From assembly GCA_036502625.1 (NCBI GenBank), contig DASXYG010000059.1:1-64000 (forward strand): a DNA stretch of 64,000 nt. Direction: 5' to 3'. Source of the DNA: DASXYG01 sp036502625 (GTDB lineage Bacteria > Actinomycetota > Actinomycetes > Streptosporangiales > Streptosporangiaceae). Numbering within the stretch: position 1 is the first letter of the stretch; the number at the start of each line of letters is the position of its first letter. The notes beneath the pieces were generated by a model, which had not been told where the DNA came from, searched no databases, and worked only from the letters and a program-made list of their open reading frames with translations. This document shows positions 42,113 through 50,587 of this stretch, one piece after another. The position numbers and the translations under genes were made by a program.

Positions 42113-43045
42113 ATGCATGTTTTCGTCACCGGCGGGTCCGGGTGGGTCGGTTCCGGCCTCGTCCCCGACCTGCTCGCGCATGGCCACACGGTCGCGGCGC
42201 TCGCCCGGTCGGACCCGTCCGCGGCCGCGCTGCGGTCCGCCGGGGCGGAGGCCGTGCCGGGAACGCTGGACGACCTCGGTGTCCTCGGCGACGCGGCGGC
42301 GTCCGCGGACGCGGTCGTGCACCTGGGGTTCAAGCACGACATCGCGTTCGCGGGCGACTACGGCCGGGCGGCGCGGGACGACCGTACGGTGATCGACGCG
42401 TTCGCGGAGAGGCTCGCCGGCACCGGCAAGGCGTTCGTGGTCGCGTCGGGGGTGCTCGGGGTCGTCGGTGTCGGCTCGGGTGTCGTCGCGACCGAGCGGG
42501 ACGGCCGCGCGGCGCATGAGGCGGCCGGGCCGATCAGCGGCGGCGGCGACCGGTCGGCCACCGCGCGGCACATCCTCGCGCTCGCGGACCGCGGGATCCG
42601 GGCGAGCGTCGTGCGGCTCCCGCCGGCCACCCACGGCGCCGGCGACAACGGATTCACCGCCGCCGCGGTCGCCGCCGCGCGGAAGGCGGGCGCCTCGGCG
42701 TACGTCGGGGACGGGGCCAACCGGTGGCCCGCGGTCCACCGCGACGACGCGGCCGCGCTGTTCCGCCTGGCCGCCGAGTCCGCCCCGGCCGGCGCGGTCC
42801 TGCACGCCGTCGCCGAGGAGGGCGTGCCGATCCGCAAGGTGGCCGAGGCGATCGCGGCCGGCCTCGGCGTCCCCGCGGTCTCCGTCCCCGCGTCCGACGC
42901 CGGACGCTACCTCGGGTTCCTCGGCACCTTCTGGTCCACGGACGGGCCGGCGTCCGCGCGGCTCACCAGGGATCTCCTCGGCTGGAACCCGACCGGCCCG
43001 ACCTGGCTCGACGACCTCCGGACGGACGCGTACTACCGCGCCTGA
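42113..43045 (+). CDS. NAD-dependent epimerase/dehydratase-like (extended SDR) protein
   Basis: A 310-residue extended SDR. The Rossmann loop is VFVTGGSGWVGSGLV, VVHLGFKHD follows, and the C-terminal part (VLHAVAEEGVPIRKVAEAIAAGLG, FWSTDGPASA) is typical of atypical/extended SDRs that act on small carbonyl or nucleotide-linked substrates. The canonical YxxxK is not evident, so catalysis may be atypical. AGGAGG precedes ATG 42113. It is probably controlled by the divergent TetR. Confidence 0.85.
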   Translation: MHVFVTGGSGWVGSGLVPDLLAHGHTVAALARSDPSAAALRSAGAEAVPGTLDDLGVLGDAAASADAVVHLGFKHDIAFAGDYGRAARDDRTVIDAFAERLAGTGKAFVVASGVLGVVGVGSGVVATERDGRAAHEAAGPISGGGDRSATARHILALADRGIRASVVRLPPATHGAGDNGFTAAAVAAARKAGASAYVGDGANRWPAVHRDDAAALFRLAAESAPAGAVLHAVAEEGVPIRKVAEAIAAGLGVPAVSVPASDAGRYLGFLGTFWSTDGPASARLTRDLLGWNPTGPTWLDDLRTDAYYRA

Positions 43046-43070
43046 CCGCGTTCCGTACGGCGGCCGCTGC

Positions 43071-44066
43071 TCACGGGGCGGGCGCGCTCGGCTTCGCCGA
43101 GGCCTGCCGGGAACCGTTCGGTGAGGGCTCGTTCGTGCTGGAGGTGGGCTTCGCGGAGGGCGAGTTGTGGTCGTTCTTGCCGCCGTTCCCGCCGGTCGTG
43201 TCGCCGCCGCTCGCGCTGGTGCTGGGGGCGTGCGAGGGGGTGCGGCCCGGCGACCGGCCGGGTGAGGTGGTCGCGTCCGGTGTGGGGGTGCCCTGCCGAT
43301 GTCCGCCGATCGTGGTCCCGGAGCCCGACTCGCCCCGTACGGCGGAGCTCAGCGGCTCGCGGATGGCCAGTTCCACGACCGTCACGACGCCCATGACCAC
43401 CGCGAACACGGCCACCGCCGAGATCGCCCACACCGCCCACCGCGGCAACCGCCGCCGCCCACCGCCCTCGGGCTCGGGCTCAGGGTTGGGGCTGGGCTCA
43501 GGCCCCAGCTCCGACCTGGGGTCGGGGTTGGGGTCCGGCTCCGGCCCCGGACCCGGCTTGGGCTCAAGCCCCGGCTCCGACCTGGGGTCGGGGTTGGGGT
43601 CCGGCTTGGGGTTCGGGTCCGGCTCCGGCTTGGGGTTGGGGTCCGGCCCCGGCTCCGACCTGGGGACGGGGTCCGGCTCCGGCTTGGGGTTGGGGTTGGG
43701 GTTGGGGTTGGGATCCGGCTCCGGGTTGGGGTTGGGGTTGGGGATGGGGGCGGTCTGGTGGGCGCGGATTTGGGTCTGGAGTTTCTGGCCGGCACGTTGG
43801 ACCTGGTCGTTGGTGCGGCTGAGGCCGCGCTGGACGAGCACGGTGCCGCCGGTGGTGATCACGCTCATCAGCGCCGCGCCGATCACCGTGCCGTAGACGC
43901 CCAGGAACGAGGCGGCTACGGCGGCGATGGCGGTCGCCACGCCCGCGCCGACGAGCTGCGTCCAGGTCACCCCGATGCCGCGCCGCTCGCCGTCGCCTCG
44001 CTCGTCCCGCCCCACGGTCCCTCCCACCGCTGGTCCGGGCCGCCCGGCGGCCGCCCGCTCGGCCAC
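43071..44066 (-). CDS. Membrane protein with Asn-Pro/Glu-Pro repeat linker
   Basis: A 331-residue protein of unknown function. Residues about 33-75 hold two hydrophobic segments (VTWTQLVGAGVATAIAAVAA, IGAALMSVITTGG). A helix LVQRGLSRTNDQVQRAGQKL follows. Residues about 110-200 are Pro repeats of NP, EP and DP type, then a basic patch RRRLPRW, a third membrane helix (WAVWAISAVAVFAVVMG) and a Ser/Thr/Pro/Gly-rich tail. The Pro-rich part could be a rigid spacer. The repeat is fixed at DNA level as TTGGGG arrays on the plus strand. Confidence 0.75.
   Translation of the reverse strand: MAERAAAGRPGPAVGGTVGRDERGDGERRGIGVTWTQLVGAGVATAIAAVAASFLGVYGTVIGAALMSVITTGGTVLVQRGLSRTNDQVQRAGQKLQTQIRAHQTAPIPNPNPNPEPDPNPNPNPNPKPEPDPVPRSEPGPDPNPKPEPDPNPKPDPNPDPRSEPGLEPKPGPGPEPDPNPDPRSELGPEPSPNPEPEPEGGGRRRLPRWAVWAISAVAVFAVVMGVVTVVELAIREPLSSAVRGESGSGTTIGGHRQGTPTPDATTSPGRSPGRTPSHAPSTSASGGDTTGGNGGKNDHNSPSAKPTSSTNEPSPNGSRQASAKPSAPAP
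43684..43750 (+). repeat. TTGGGG repeat arrays, G-quadruplex candidate
   Basis: Two runs, 43684-43712 and 43723-43750, are made of GGGGTT units (at least four and three consecutive). They lie in the gene at 43071 and encode Asn-Pro repeats on the other strand. Four G-tracts with two-base loops fit an intramolecular quadruplex in the template strand. Related ggggt/cc-gg repeats extend from about 43480. Confidence 0.8.
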
Positions 44067-44140
44067 TCCTACCCTCCGTGATCATGACGCACGCGCAGGT
44101 CACCACCGCCGGTGTCACACCCGCGTCGTAGGGTCGGCGC

Positions 44141-45397
44141 ATGAACAGACTGCCGGGCTACGCCGCCACCGATCACACGTTCCGCGTGCCGCTCGATCAC
44201 GCCGATCCCGGCGGTGCGGCCATCGACCTGTTCGCCCGGGAGATCGTGGCGCCGGACAAGGCGGCCGACGACCTGCCCTGGCTCGTGTTCCTCCAGGGCG
44301 GGCCGGGGGCGCCCGGGCCGCGGCCGCTCGGCGTGACCGACTGGCTGGCGCGCGCGCTGCGCACCCACCGCGTGGTCATGCTCGACCAGCGCGGCACCGG
44401 GCGCAGCTCGCCCATCACCGCGCGCACCGTCGAGGGCATGGGGCCCGAGGCGCTCGCCGCGTACCTCAGGCTCTTCCGCGCCGACAGCATCGTCGAGGAC
44501 GCGGAGATCGTCCGCGCGCGGCTGACCGGCGGCGCGCCGTGGGAGTCGCTCGGGCAGAGCTACGGCGGCTTCATCACCCTGGCGTACCTCTCGATGCACC
44601 CCGAGGGCCTGAGCGCCTGCTACGTCACCGGCGGCGTGCCGAGCGTGACCAAGACCGCCGACGACGTCTACCTCCGTACGTTCGACACGTGCGCGGCCAA
44701 GAACGCCCGCTTCTACCGGCGCTACCCCGGCGACGCGGTGGTCGTCCGCGAGATCGCCGACCTCCTGGAGTCCGACGACGTGCGGCTTCCGGACGGCGAC
44801 CGCCTCACGCCGCACCGGTTCCGCCTGCTCGGCAACGCGTTCGGCATGAGCGACGGCTTCGAGAAGGTCCACTGGATGCTGGAGTGCGCGCGCGACGGCC
44901 GCGGCCTGACCGACGCGTTCCGCTACGCCGCGATGGCCCAGACCGGGTTCGTCGACACCCCGATCTGGGCGCTGCAGGAGTTCACGTACGGCAGGCCCGG
45001 CCACGTGACGGCCTGGGCGGCGGAGCGCCGATACGCCAAGGACGCGCGCTTCGCACCGGATGCCGACCCGCTGCTGTTCACCGGCGAGATGATGTTCCCC
45101 TGGATGTTCCGCGAGATCGGCGCGCTGCGCCCGTTCGCGGAGGCCGCCGAGATCCTGGCCGCGTACGACGCGTGGCCCGCGCTGTTCGAGCCGGAGCGCC
45201 TGGCGTCCAACGAGGTTCCGCTGGTCGCCGCGGTCTACGCCGACGACATGTACGTCCCGTCCGATCTCCAGATGGAGTCGCTCGACGCGATCGGCAACGC
45301 CCGCGGCTGGCTGACCAACGAGTACGAGCACGACGGCCTCCGCACCGAGCCCCGCGTCCTCGACCACCTGATGGCCATGGCCGCCGGCCACTGCTGA
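44141..45397 (+). CDS. S33-family proline iminopeptidase-like hydrolase
   Basis: A 418-residue alpha/beta hydrolase of the prolyl aminopeptidase type, which would cleave an N-terminal proline or similar group. LVFLQGGPGAPGPRP is the oxyanion HGGPG-type motif, MLDQRGTGRSSP is highly conserved, and GQSYGGF carries the catalytic Ser. YADDMYVP holds the acid and NEYEHDGL the His region. There is no signal peptide. It is divergent from the membrane protein at 43071 by 74 bp. Confidence 0.88.
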   Translation: MNRLPGYAATDHTFRVPLDHADPGGAAIDLFAREIVAPDKAADDLPWLVFLQGGPGAPGPRPLGVTDWLARALRTHRVVMLDQRGTGRSSPITARTVEGMGPEALAAYLRLFRADSIVEDAEIVRARLTGGAPWESLGQSYGGFITLAYLSMHPEGLSACYVTGGVPSVTKTADDVYLRTFDTCAAKNARFYRRYPGDAVVVREIADLLESDDVRLPDGDRLTPHRFRLLGNAFGMSDGFEKVHWMLECARDGRGLTDAFRYAAMAQTGFVDTPIWALQEFTYGRPGHVTAWAAERRYAKDARFAPDADPLLFTGEMMFPWMFREIGALRPFAEAAEILAAYDAWPALFEPERLASNEVPLVAAVYADDMYVPSDLQMESLDAIGNARGWLTNEYEHDGLRTEPRVLDHLMAMAAGHC

Positions 45398-45425
45398 GCG
45401 CCGTCGCGACCCCGGCCGCCCCGGG

Positions 45426-46061
45426 TCAGGCGGGCGCGTCGTTGCGCGCGCTGCCCACGATCCGGGGCGCGACCGGGGAGAACACGGCGCCCGGCGGGAA
45501 GCGGAACCCGCGCACCGCCTCAATCGTGAAGACGTCCCGGATCGCGGTGAGCGTGTCGCGGTTGCAGTTGCAGCCGCCCATGAGCCGCGGCCACAGCAGG
45601 TTCGCGGCGTCCTGCGCGCCGCCGTACACGGCGTCGCGGCTGCGGACGTGCTCGTAGAAGCGCAGCCGCCCGCCGGGCCGCAGCACCCGCCGGAACTCCG
45701 CGAGCGCCGCCGCCTGGTCGTCGACCGAGCACAGCAGGCCGGACACCACGACCGCGTCGTACGCCTCATCGGTGGGGATCCGGTCCGCCGTGCCGTCCAC
45801 GACCCGCACCGGCACTGGGGCCGACCGCGCCGACTCCGTGGCGCGCTCGCGCAGGTACGGCTCGGGCTCCACGGCGAGCACCTCCCGCACCTCCGGCGGG
45901 TAGTGCGGGAAGTTCAGGCCGGTTCCGGCGCCGACCTCGATGACCCGACCGTCGAGCCCGGCCAGCGTCTCCCGCCGCAGCTCCCGGTTGCCGCGCTCCT
46001 CGTTCCGCGCCCCGCACCGCGCGAAGTACCAGGCGAACAGCGGGTTCCGAATCACAGACAT
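45426..46061 (-). CDS. Class I SAM-dependent methyltransferase
   Basis: A 211-residue methyltransferase. Motif I VIEVGAGTGLNFPHY binds SAM, VEPEPYLRE is the acidic loop, DAVVVSGLLCSV is motif II/IV, and LRPGGRLRFYEHV is post-motif. Similar to phospholipid- or quinone-type methyltransferases (AKMT/METTL7 style). ATG 46061. It is convergent with the peptidase gene and 48 bp from the hydrolase upstream on the same strand. Confidence 0.88.
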   Translation of the reverse strand: MSVIRNPLFAWYFARCGARNEERGNRELRRETLAGLDGRVIEVGAGTGLNFPHYPPEVREVLAVEPEPYLRERATESARSAPVPVRVVDGTADRIPTDEAYDAVVVSGLLCSVDDQAAALAEFRRVLRPGGRLRFYEHVRSRDAVYGGAQDAANLLWPRLMGGCNCNRDTLTAIRDVFTIEAVRGFRFPPGAVFSPVAPRIVGSARNDAPA

Positions 46062-46109
46062 CCCGTATGACTACCAGAAGCACCCGCCGCTGATCGGCCG
46101 TTCGCGGGA

Positions 46110-47114
46110 TCAGCGGTCCGCCGTCGCGGCGGGCGCGCCCGTGGCGATCTCCGCGATCTCGCGCAGCGACCCGCTGCCGGGGGTGAAGTAGCCCTCGTGG
46201 CCGTGGTCGCCCGCGGTGTCGATGAGGCGCGCGCCGAACGCGGGCGACATCGGGTCGGCGCCGTGGCCGAGGCCGCCGAGCCGTACGTGCGGCGTGAGGC
46301 GGATCAGGTCGTCGGCGGCGCGCCCGGCCCACACGCGGCCCTTGACCGCGCGCGCGGACGGCACGTCCATCCCGGGGCTGGCCAGCGCCACGACGTTGGC
46401 CACCGGCACGCGCGAGGCCGCCCGGCCGCACACGACGGTCCCGTAGCTGTGGCACACCAGCGAGACCCGCGCGCGGTGCGGCAGCACCCGCAGCAGCCGC
46501 GTCAGCGACCGGGCGCCGGCCATGGCCCGCGCCGACTCCACGGAGACCATGTCGATGTTCTCCGGCGGGTCGTACCCCAGCCACGCGATCACCGCCGTAC
46601 GCGCGGACGGCCGGACGGACCGCGCCTCCGCGTACAGGTCCGCGGACACCGGGCCCGGCGCGGTCTTCGGTTCGGCCGCGGTGGCCGCGTCGAAATTATC
46701 GACGGTCTTCGCATTGCCGGGCACGTACACGACCACGCGGTCGGCGTGCGCGAGGTCGCCGTACACCTGCACCATCCGCCCGTCGCCGCGCGGGTCGAAC
46801 GCCAGCACCCGGCGCCGCTGCGCCGCCCACCGGGCGAACAGCGCGGCGCGCTCGCGGCCCGTGCGCGCCTTGGAGCCCGCGCCGTCCCACATCCGGCCCA
46901 CCTGCGCCTGCGTCCCGGCCCGTACGGGAGAGCCGCCGAGCCGGGCGAGCTCGGCACGGTTCGCGGCGTAGCGGGTCGCGTACGAGGCCGCGGCGGAGTT
47001 ACCCAGAGTGTTCGGGTAGGCGTCCACCGCGCGGTGCGGGTCGCCGAGAGTCGGCGCGGAAACCCCGGCGATCAGCGCGATCGCGGACACACTGGCGAGG
47101 CGGGTCAGGTTCAT
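46110..47114 (-). CDS. Secreted DUF1023 alpha/beta hydrolase
   Basis: A 334-residue protein. Residues 1-24 are a signal peptide. Mature part: VLAFDPRGDGRMVQVYGD, RVVVYVPGNAKTVDNF, AVIAWLGYDPPENI, and the nucleophile elbow LVCHSYGTVVCG. DDLIRL and AGDHGHEGYF give acid and His. This matches DUF1023 (alpha/beta hydrolases common in actinomycetes, often exported). Substrate unknown. Confidence 0.87.
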   Translation of the reverse strand: MNLTRLASVSAIALIAGVSAPTLGDPHRAVDAYPNTLGNSAAASYATRYAANRAELARLGGSPVRAGTQAQVGRMWDGAGSKARTGRERAALFARWAAQRRRVLAFDPRGDGRMVQVYGDLAHADRVVVYVPGNAKTVDNFDAATAAEPKTAPGPVSADLYAEARSVRPSARTAVIAWLGYDPPENIDMVSVESARAMAGARSLTRLLRVLPHRARVSLVCHSYGTVVCGRAASRVPVANVVALASPGMDVPSARAVKGRVWAGRAADDLIRLTPHVRLGGLGHGADPMSPAFGARLIDTAGDHGHEGYFTPGSGSLREIAEIATGAPAATADR

Positions 47115-47180
47115 GGCGATTACGGTAGGTAGTCCGCAATCGCCCGGTCGTCACTCCCCGGCGCCGATCCCCGGTGGTAC

Positions 47181-47855
47181 TCAGGTAGCCGTCGCGGGCC
47201 CGGACATCAGCCCGTTCTCGTACGCGTAGACCACCGCCTGTGTGCGGTCGCGCAGGTCGAGCTTGGTCAGGATGCGCCCGACGTGCGTCTTCACGGTCTG
47301 CTCGGCGAGGAACAGCTCCGTGGCGATCTCGCCGTTCGACATTCCGCGCGCGATCAGCCGTAGTACCTCGGTCTCACGCGGGGTCAGCAGCGCCGTGGCG
47401 TCCGGGTTCGGGCGCTCGTGGCGCTGCCGCCGGGCGAAGTCGGAGATCAGCCGCCGCGTCACCGTCGGTGCGAGCAGCGCCTCACCGGAGGCCACCACGC
47501 GCACGGCCTGCATGAGGTCGGCGGCCGAGGCGTCCTTCAGCAGGAAGCCGCTGGCGCCGCCCGCGAGCGCGTCGTAGACGTACTCGTCGAGGTCGAACGT
47601 GGTGAGCATGAGCACGCGCGGGCCGACGGACGGGTCGTCGGGGACGATCCGCTCGGTGGCCTCGATGCCGTTCATGACGGGCATCCGTACGTCCATCACC
47701 ACGACGTCGGGCGTCAGCGACGCGGCGAGCTCGACCGCCTCGCGGCCGTTGGCTGCCTCGCCGACCACCTGGATGTCCGGCGCGGCGGACAGCAGCGCCG
47801 ACAGGCCGTCGCGCACCATGGCCTGGTCGTCGGCGAGCACAACGCGAATCGTCAT
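47181..47855 (-). CDS. NarL/LuxR-family response regulator
   Basis: A 224-residue two-component output protein. The receiver domain has phosphorylatable Asp55 (VVVMDVRMPVMNG), an acidic ADDQ at 8-11, and a Lys in FLLKDAS. The C-terminal LuxR-type HTH is LTPRETEVLRLIARGMSNGE through FLAEQTVKTHVGRIL. ATG 47855 overlaps the kinase stop codon (ATGA), so the pair is translationally coupled and acts as one system. Confidence 0.95.
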   Translation of the reverse strand: MTIRVVLADDQAMVRDGLSALLSAAPDIQVVGEAANGREAVELAASLTPDVVVMDVRMPVMNGIEATERIVPDDPSVGPRVLMLTTFDLDEYVYDALAGGASGFLLKDASAADLMQAVRVVASGEALLAPTVTRRLISDFARRQRHERPNPDATALLTPRETEVLRLIARGMSNGEIATELFLAEQTVKTHVGRILTKLDLRDRTQAVVYAYENGLMSGPATAT

Positions 47856-49780
47856 GGTCCGTCATTCTCCCCGCTGCCTGCGGCCGCCGCGTCGACGGGC
47901 AGCTCCGCGGCCACCGTGAACCCGCCGCCGTCGCCCGGACCGGCGTCGAACGCGCCGCCCAGCATCGTCACCCGCTCCCGCATGCCGACCAGCCCGTGGC
48001 CGCCGGCCGGGGTGTCGTCGCGTATGCCGGTCACCGCGCCGTCGTCGGCGACGCGGATGCGCAGCAGGCGCGGTTCGTACGCGACGTTCACGGTGACGGT
48101 CGCGCCCGGTGCGTGCCGTCCCGCGTTGCTCAGTGCCTCCTGCACGATGCGGTACGCGGAGACGTCCACGCCCGCGGGCAGCGGGCGCGGCTCGCCGGTG
48201 ACCTCCGTGCGCACGGTCATCCCGGCCGCGCGCACACCGCCGATCAGGTCGTCCAGCAGCTCCATGCCCGGCTGCGGCAGCCGTTCGGCCGCGGTGCCCT
48301 CGTCGCGCAGCAGCCCGATGACGCGGCGCATCTCGGTCAGCGCGGTGGTCGACGCGCCGCGGATCGCGGTGAACGTGCGCAGCGCCTCGTCCGGCAGCCC
48401 GGGGATCTTGTACGGCGCGGCCTCCGCCTGGATCGCGATCATCGACATGTGGTGGGCCACCACGTCGTGCAGCTCACGGGCGATGCGCGACCGCTCCTCG
48501 AGGACCGCCTGGCGCGCGAGGTCCTGGCGGCGCAGCGCGGACTGTTCGGCGAGGCGGTCCTGCGCGGCGCGGCGGGTGCGGATGTTGTCGCCGAGCACCA
48601 GCACGATCAGCGTGAACGCGACCGTCAGCAGCATCGCGGGCGCCGACCAGCCGTAGCGCACGAGCAGCAGCGGCAGCGCGACCGCCAGCGTGAGGATGCC
48701 GGCGCCCTCGGTGACGCGCCGGTCGTGGCGCAGCGCCACCAGGAACAGCATGACCAGGTACGCGATGCAGGCGGTCACCGCCCACGGCCACTCGTGCCCC
48801 GGCGCCGCGGGCGGGCTCGGTCCCGACGCCAGCGGGCCGTGCGGGCCGGTGAGCGCGCCGAGCAGCATGCCGACCGCGGACACCCGCCACGCCGTCAGCG
48901 GGAAGCGCGGCGCCAGGAACAGCGGCAGGGTCTGGAACAGGCCCATGGCGTACGCCATGCCGAGCGTGAAGCCCATCTGCGTGGGCCCGTACATCTGGCC
49001 GACGGCCCCGGCGGTCATACCGAAGGAGAAGCCGAGCCACGCGATGAGCAGCAGGATCCGTACGGCCCGGCCGGACGGCAGCCGGAGGGCGGGCCGCGAG
49101 CCGTCCGAGACGCCCCACAGCGCGTCCATCACCGGGCCGAGCACGGGGACCGCGGCGGCGCCCGTACGCGCGGGCCCGGCCTCCGGCCGCGCCTCGGCGC
49201 CGGGCGGTTCCGCGTCCGGCTGCGGGGACGCGGCGCGCCGGATGATCACGCCCACTCCGGCGACGACGCACGTCACGACGGCGGCGAGCACCGCTTCGTC
49301 GGCGGAGGTGCCGAGCACCACGATCGCCGGGAGGAGCAGCGCCAGCGCGCTGACGCCCACGACGGCTCCGGTCGTGCCGCGGTCGTGGCGCCATGCGATG
49401 AGCAGGATCTCGGCCAGGTAGGCGACGCACGCGGTGATGGCCCAGGGCCAGGTCAGCCCGTCGACGCCCGCCGCGCCCGGGATGGCGAGGATCATGCCGA
49501 GCAGCGAGACCCGCCAGGCCATCAGCGGCATCCACGGCGCGGCGACGAGCGGCACGAGCTGGAACGCGGCGAGCGCGATGGCGACGTCCTGCGACATGCC
49601 CATGCCGGGGAGCTGCGCGATGGCGCCGCCGAGCATCAGGAAGACGATCACCGCCCAGACGATGACCAGGACGTACGGCGGGATGATCCGGTCGGCGCGC
49701 AGGCGCGGCCGTGGCGGGTCGACGCCCCAGAGCGCACGGCCGAGCGCGCGGAGGACCCCGCCGGAATTCGGTGCTGCCAT
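47852..49780 (-). CDS. HisKA_3 sensor histidine kinase with duplicated membrane domain
   Basis: A 642-residue kinase. Residues about 1-390 are two homologous membrane modules, each with about six helices. Module 1 has WRVSLLGMI and WPWAITACVAYL followed by AWRHDRGTTG; module 2 has WRVSAVGML and WPWAVTACIAYL followed by ALRHDRRVTEG. A Pro/Ala/Glu linker (about 190-215) joins them. The HisKA_3 dimer helix ERSRIARELHDVVAHH holds phospho-acceptor His438. HATPase motifs are EALSNAGRHAPG, VADDGAV and GGHGLVGMRER. It phosphorylates the regulator encoded downstream. The signal is unknown. Confidence 0.93.
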   Translation of the reverse strand: MAAPNSGGVLRALGRALWGVDPPRPRLRADRIIPPYVLVIVWAVIVFLMLGGAIAQLPGMGMSQDVAIALAAFQLVPLVAAPWMPLMAWRVSLLGMILAIPGAAGVDGLTWPWAITACVAYLAEILLIAWRHDRGTTGAVVGVSALALLLPAIVVLGTSADEAVLAAVVTCVVAGVGVIIRRAASPQPDAEPPGAEARPEAGPARTGAAAVPVLGPVMDALWGVSDGSRPALRLPSGRAVRILLLIAWLGFSFGMTAGAVGQMYGPTQMGFTLGMAYAMGLFQTLPLFLAPRFPLTAWRVSAVGMLLGALTGPHGPLASGPSPPAAPGHEWPWAVTACIAYLVMLFLVALRHDRRVTEGAGILTLAVALPLLLVRYGWSAPAMLLTVAFTLIVLVLGDNIRTRRAAQDRLAEQSALRRQDLARQAVLEERSRIARELHDVVAHHMSMIAIQAEAAPYKIPGLPDEALRTFTAIRGASTTALTEMRRVIGLLRDEGTAAERLPQPGMELLDDLIGGVRAAGMTVRTEVTGEPRPLPAGVDVSAYRIVQEALSNAGRHAPGATVTVNVAYEPRLLRIRVADDGAVTGIRDDTPAGGHGLVGMRERVTMLGGAFDAGPGDGGGFTVAAELPVDAAAAGSGENDGP

Positions 49781-49899
49781 GACCCGGCCAGCGTAGCCGC
49801 GCGCCCGGCACCACCGCGTGACCAGCGCGAGCGATCACCCGCGTACCCCGCAGGTATGACACCCCAGGCGCCGCCGGGCGCGGATGGGACGATGACCCG

Positions 49900-50514
49900 G
49901 TGGACGAGATCGAGGAACTGCGCGGCCGGTGGGCCGCGCTCGGCGGTGCTCCGGAGACCGGGGACGACCTGCTGCGCCGCTACGCCGAGCCGCACCGGCG
50001 CTACCACGGGGTCGCGCACCTGCGCGCCGTGCTCGACGCCGTGGACGACCTGGCCGGGCATGCCGCCGACGCGGACGCCGTACGGCTCGCCGCGTGGTTC
50101 CACGACGCCGTCTACGATCCGGCGCGCGACGACAACGAGCGGGCGAGCGCCGACCTGGCACGCGCGCGGCTCGGCGGGCATCCGGCCGCCGGCGAGGTCG
50201 TCCGCCTCGTGCTGCTGACGGCGCAGCACGCGCCGCTGCCGGCCGACCGCGACGGCGCCGTGCTCTGCGACGCCGACCTCGCGATCCTCGCCGCGGACCC
50301 CGAGACGTACGCCGCGTACGCGGCCGCCGTGCGCGCCGAGTACGCCGCCGTGCCGGACGACGCGTTCCGCGCGGGCCGCGCGCGCGTCCTCGGCGACCTG
50401 CTCGGCCACCGGTGGCTGTTCCACACCCCGGCCGGCCGCGACCGCTACGAGTCCGCCGCCCGCCGCAACCTCCGTACGGAGCTGGACCTCCTGGGCGGGT
50501 CGCGCGGGGCGTAG
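49900..50514 (+). CDS. HD-domain phosphohydrolase-like protein
   Basis: A 204-residue predicted metal-dependent phosphohydrolase. YHGVAHLRAVLDAVD and AAWFHDAVYDP give the His and HD metal ligands, and LCDADLAILAAD the last Asp. Small HD proteins of this type are widespread in actinobacteria; substrate unknown. The start is GTG 49900. It is divergent from the kinase gene. Confidence 0.8.
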   Translation: MDEIEELRGRWAALGGAPETGDDLLRRYAEPHRRYHGVAHLRAVLDAVDDLAGHAADADAVRLAAWFHDAVYDPARDDNERASADLARARLGGHPAAGEVVRLVLLTAQHAPLPADRDGAVLCDADLAILAADPETYAAYAAAVRAEYAAVPDDAFRAGRARVLGDLLGHRWLFHTPAGRDRYESAARRNLRTELDLLGGSRGA

Positions 50515-50587
50515 CGCCCCAGAGGTACACGGGGATGGGACCCGGCGGGCGATGCCCGTACGGGCGGGGAATCCCTAGCGTCGTGGC

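Noticed and set aside
43684..43750. Telomere-like end sequence
   Set aside because: The TTGGGG array is internal, in frame with a membrane protein and far from any replicon end; actinobacterial linear ends do not use this repeat.
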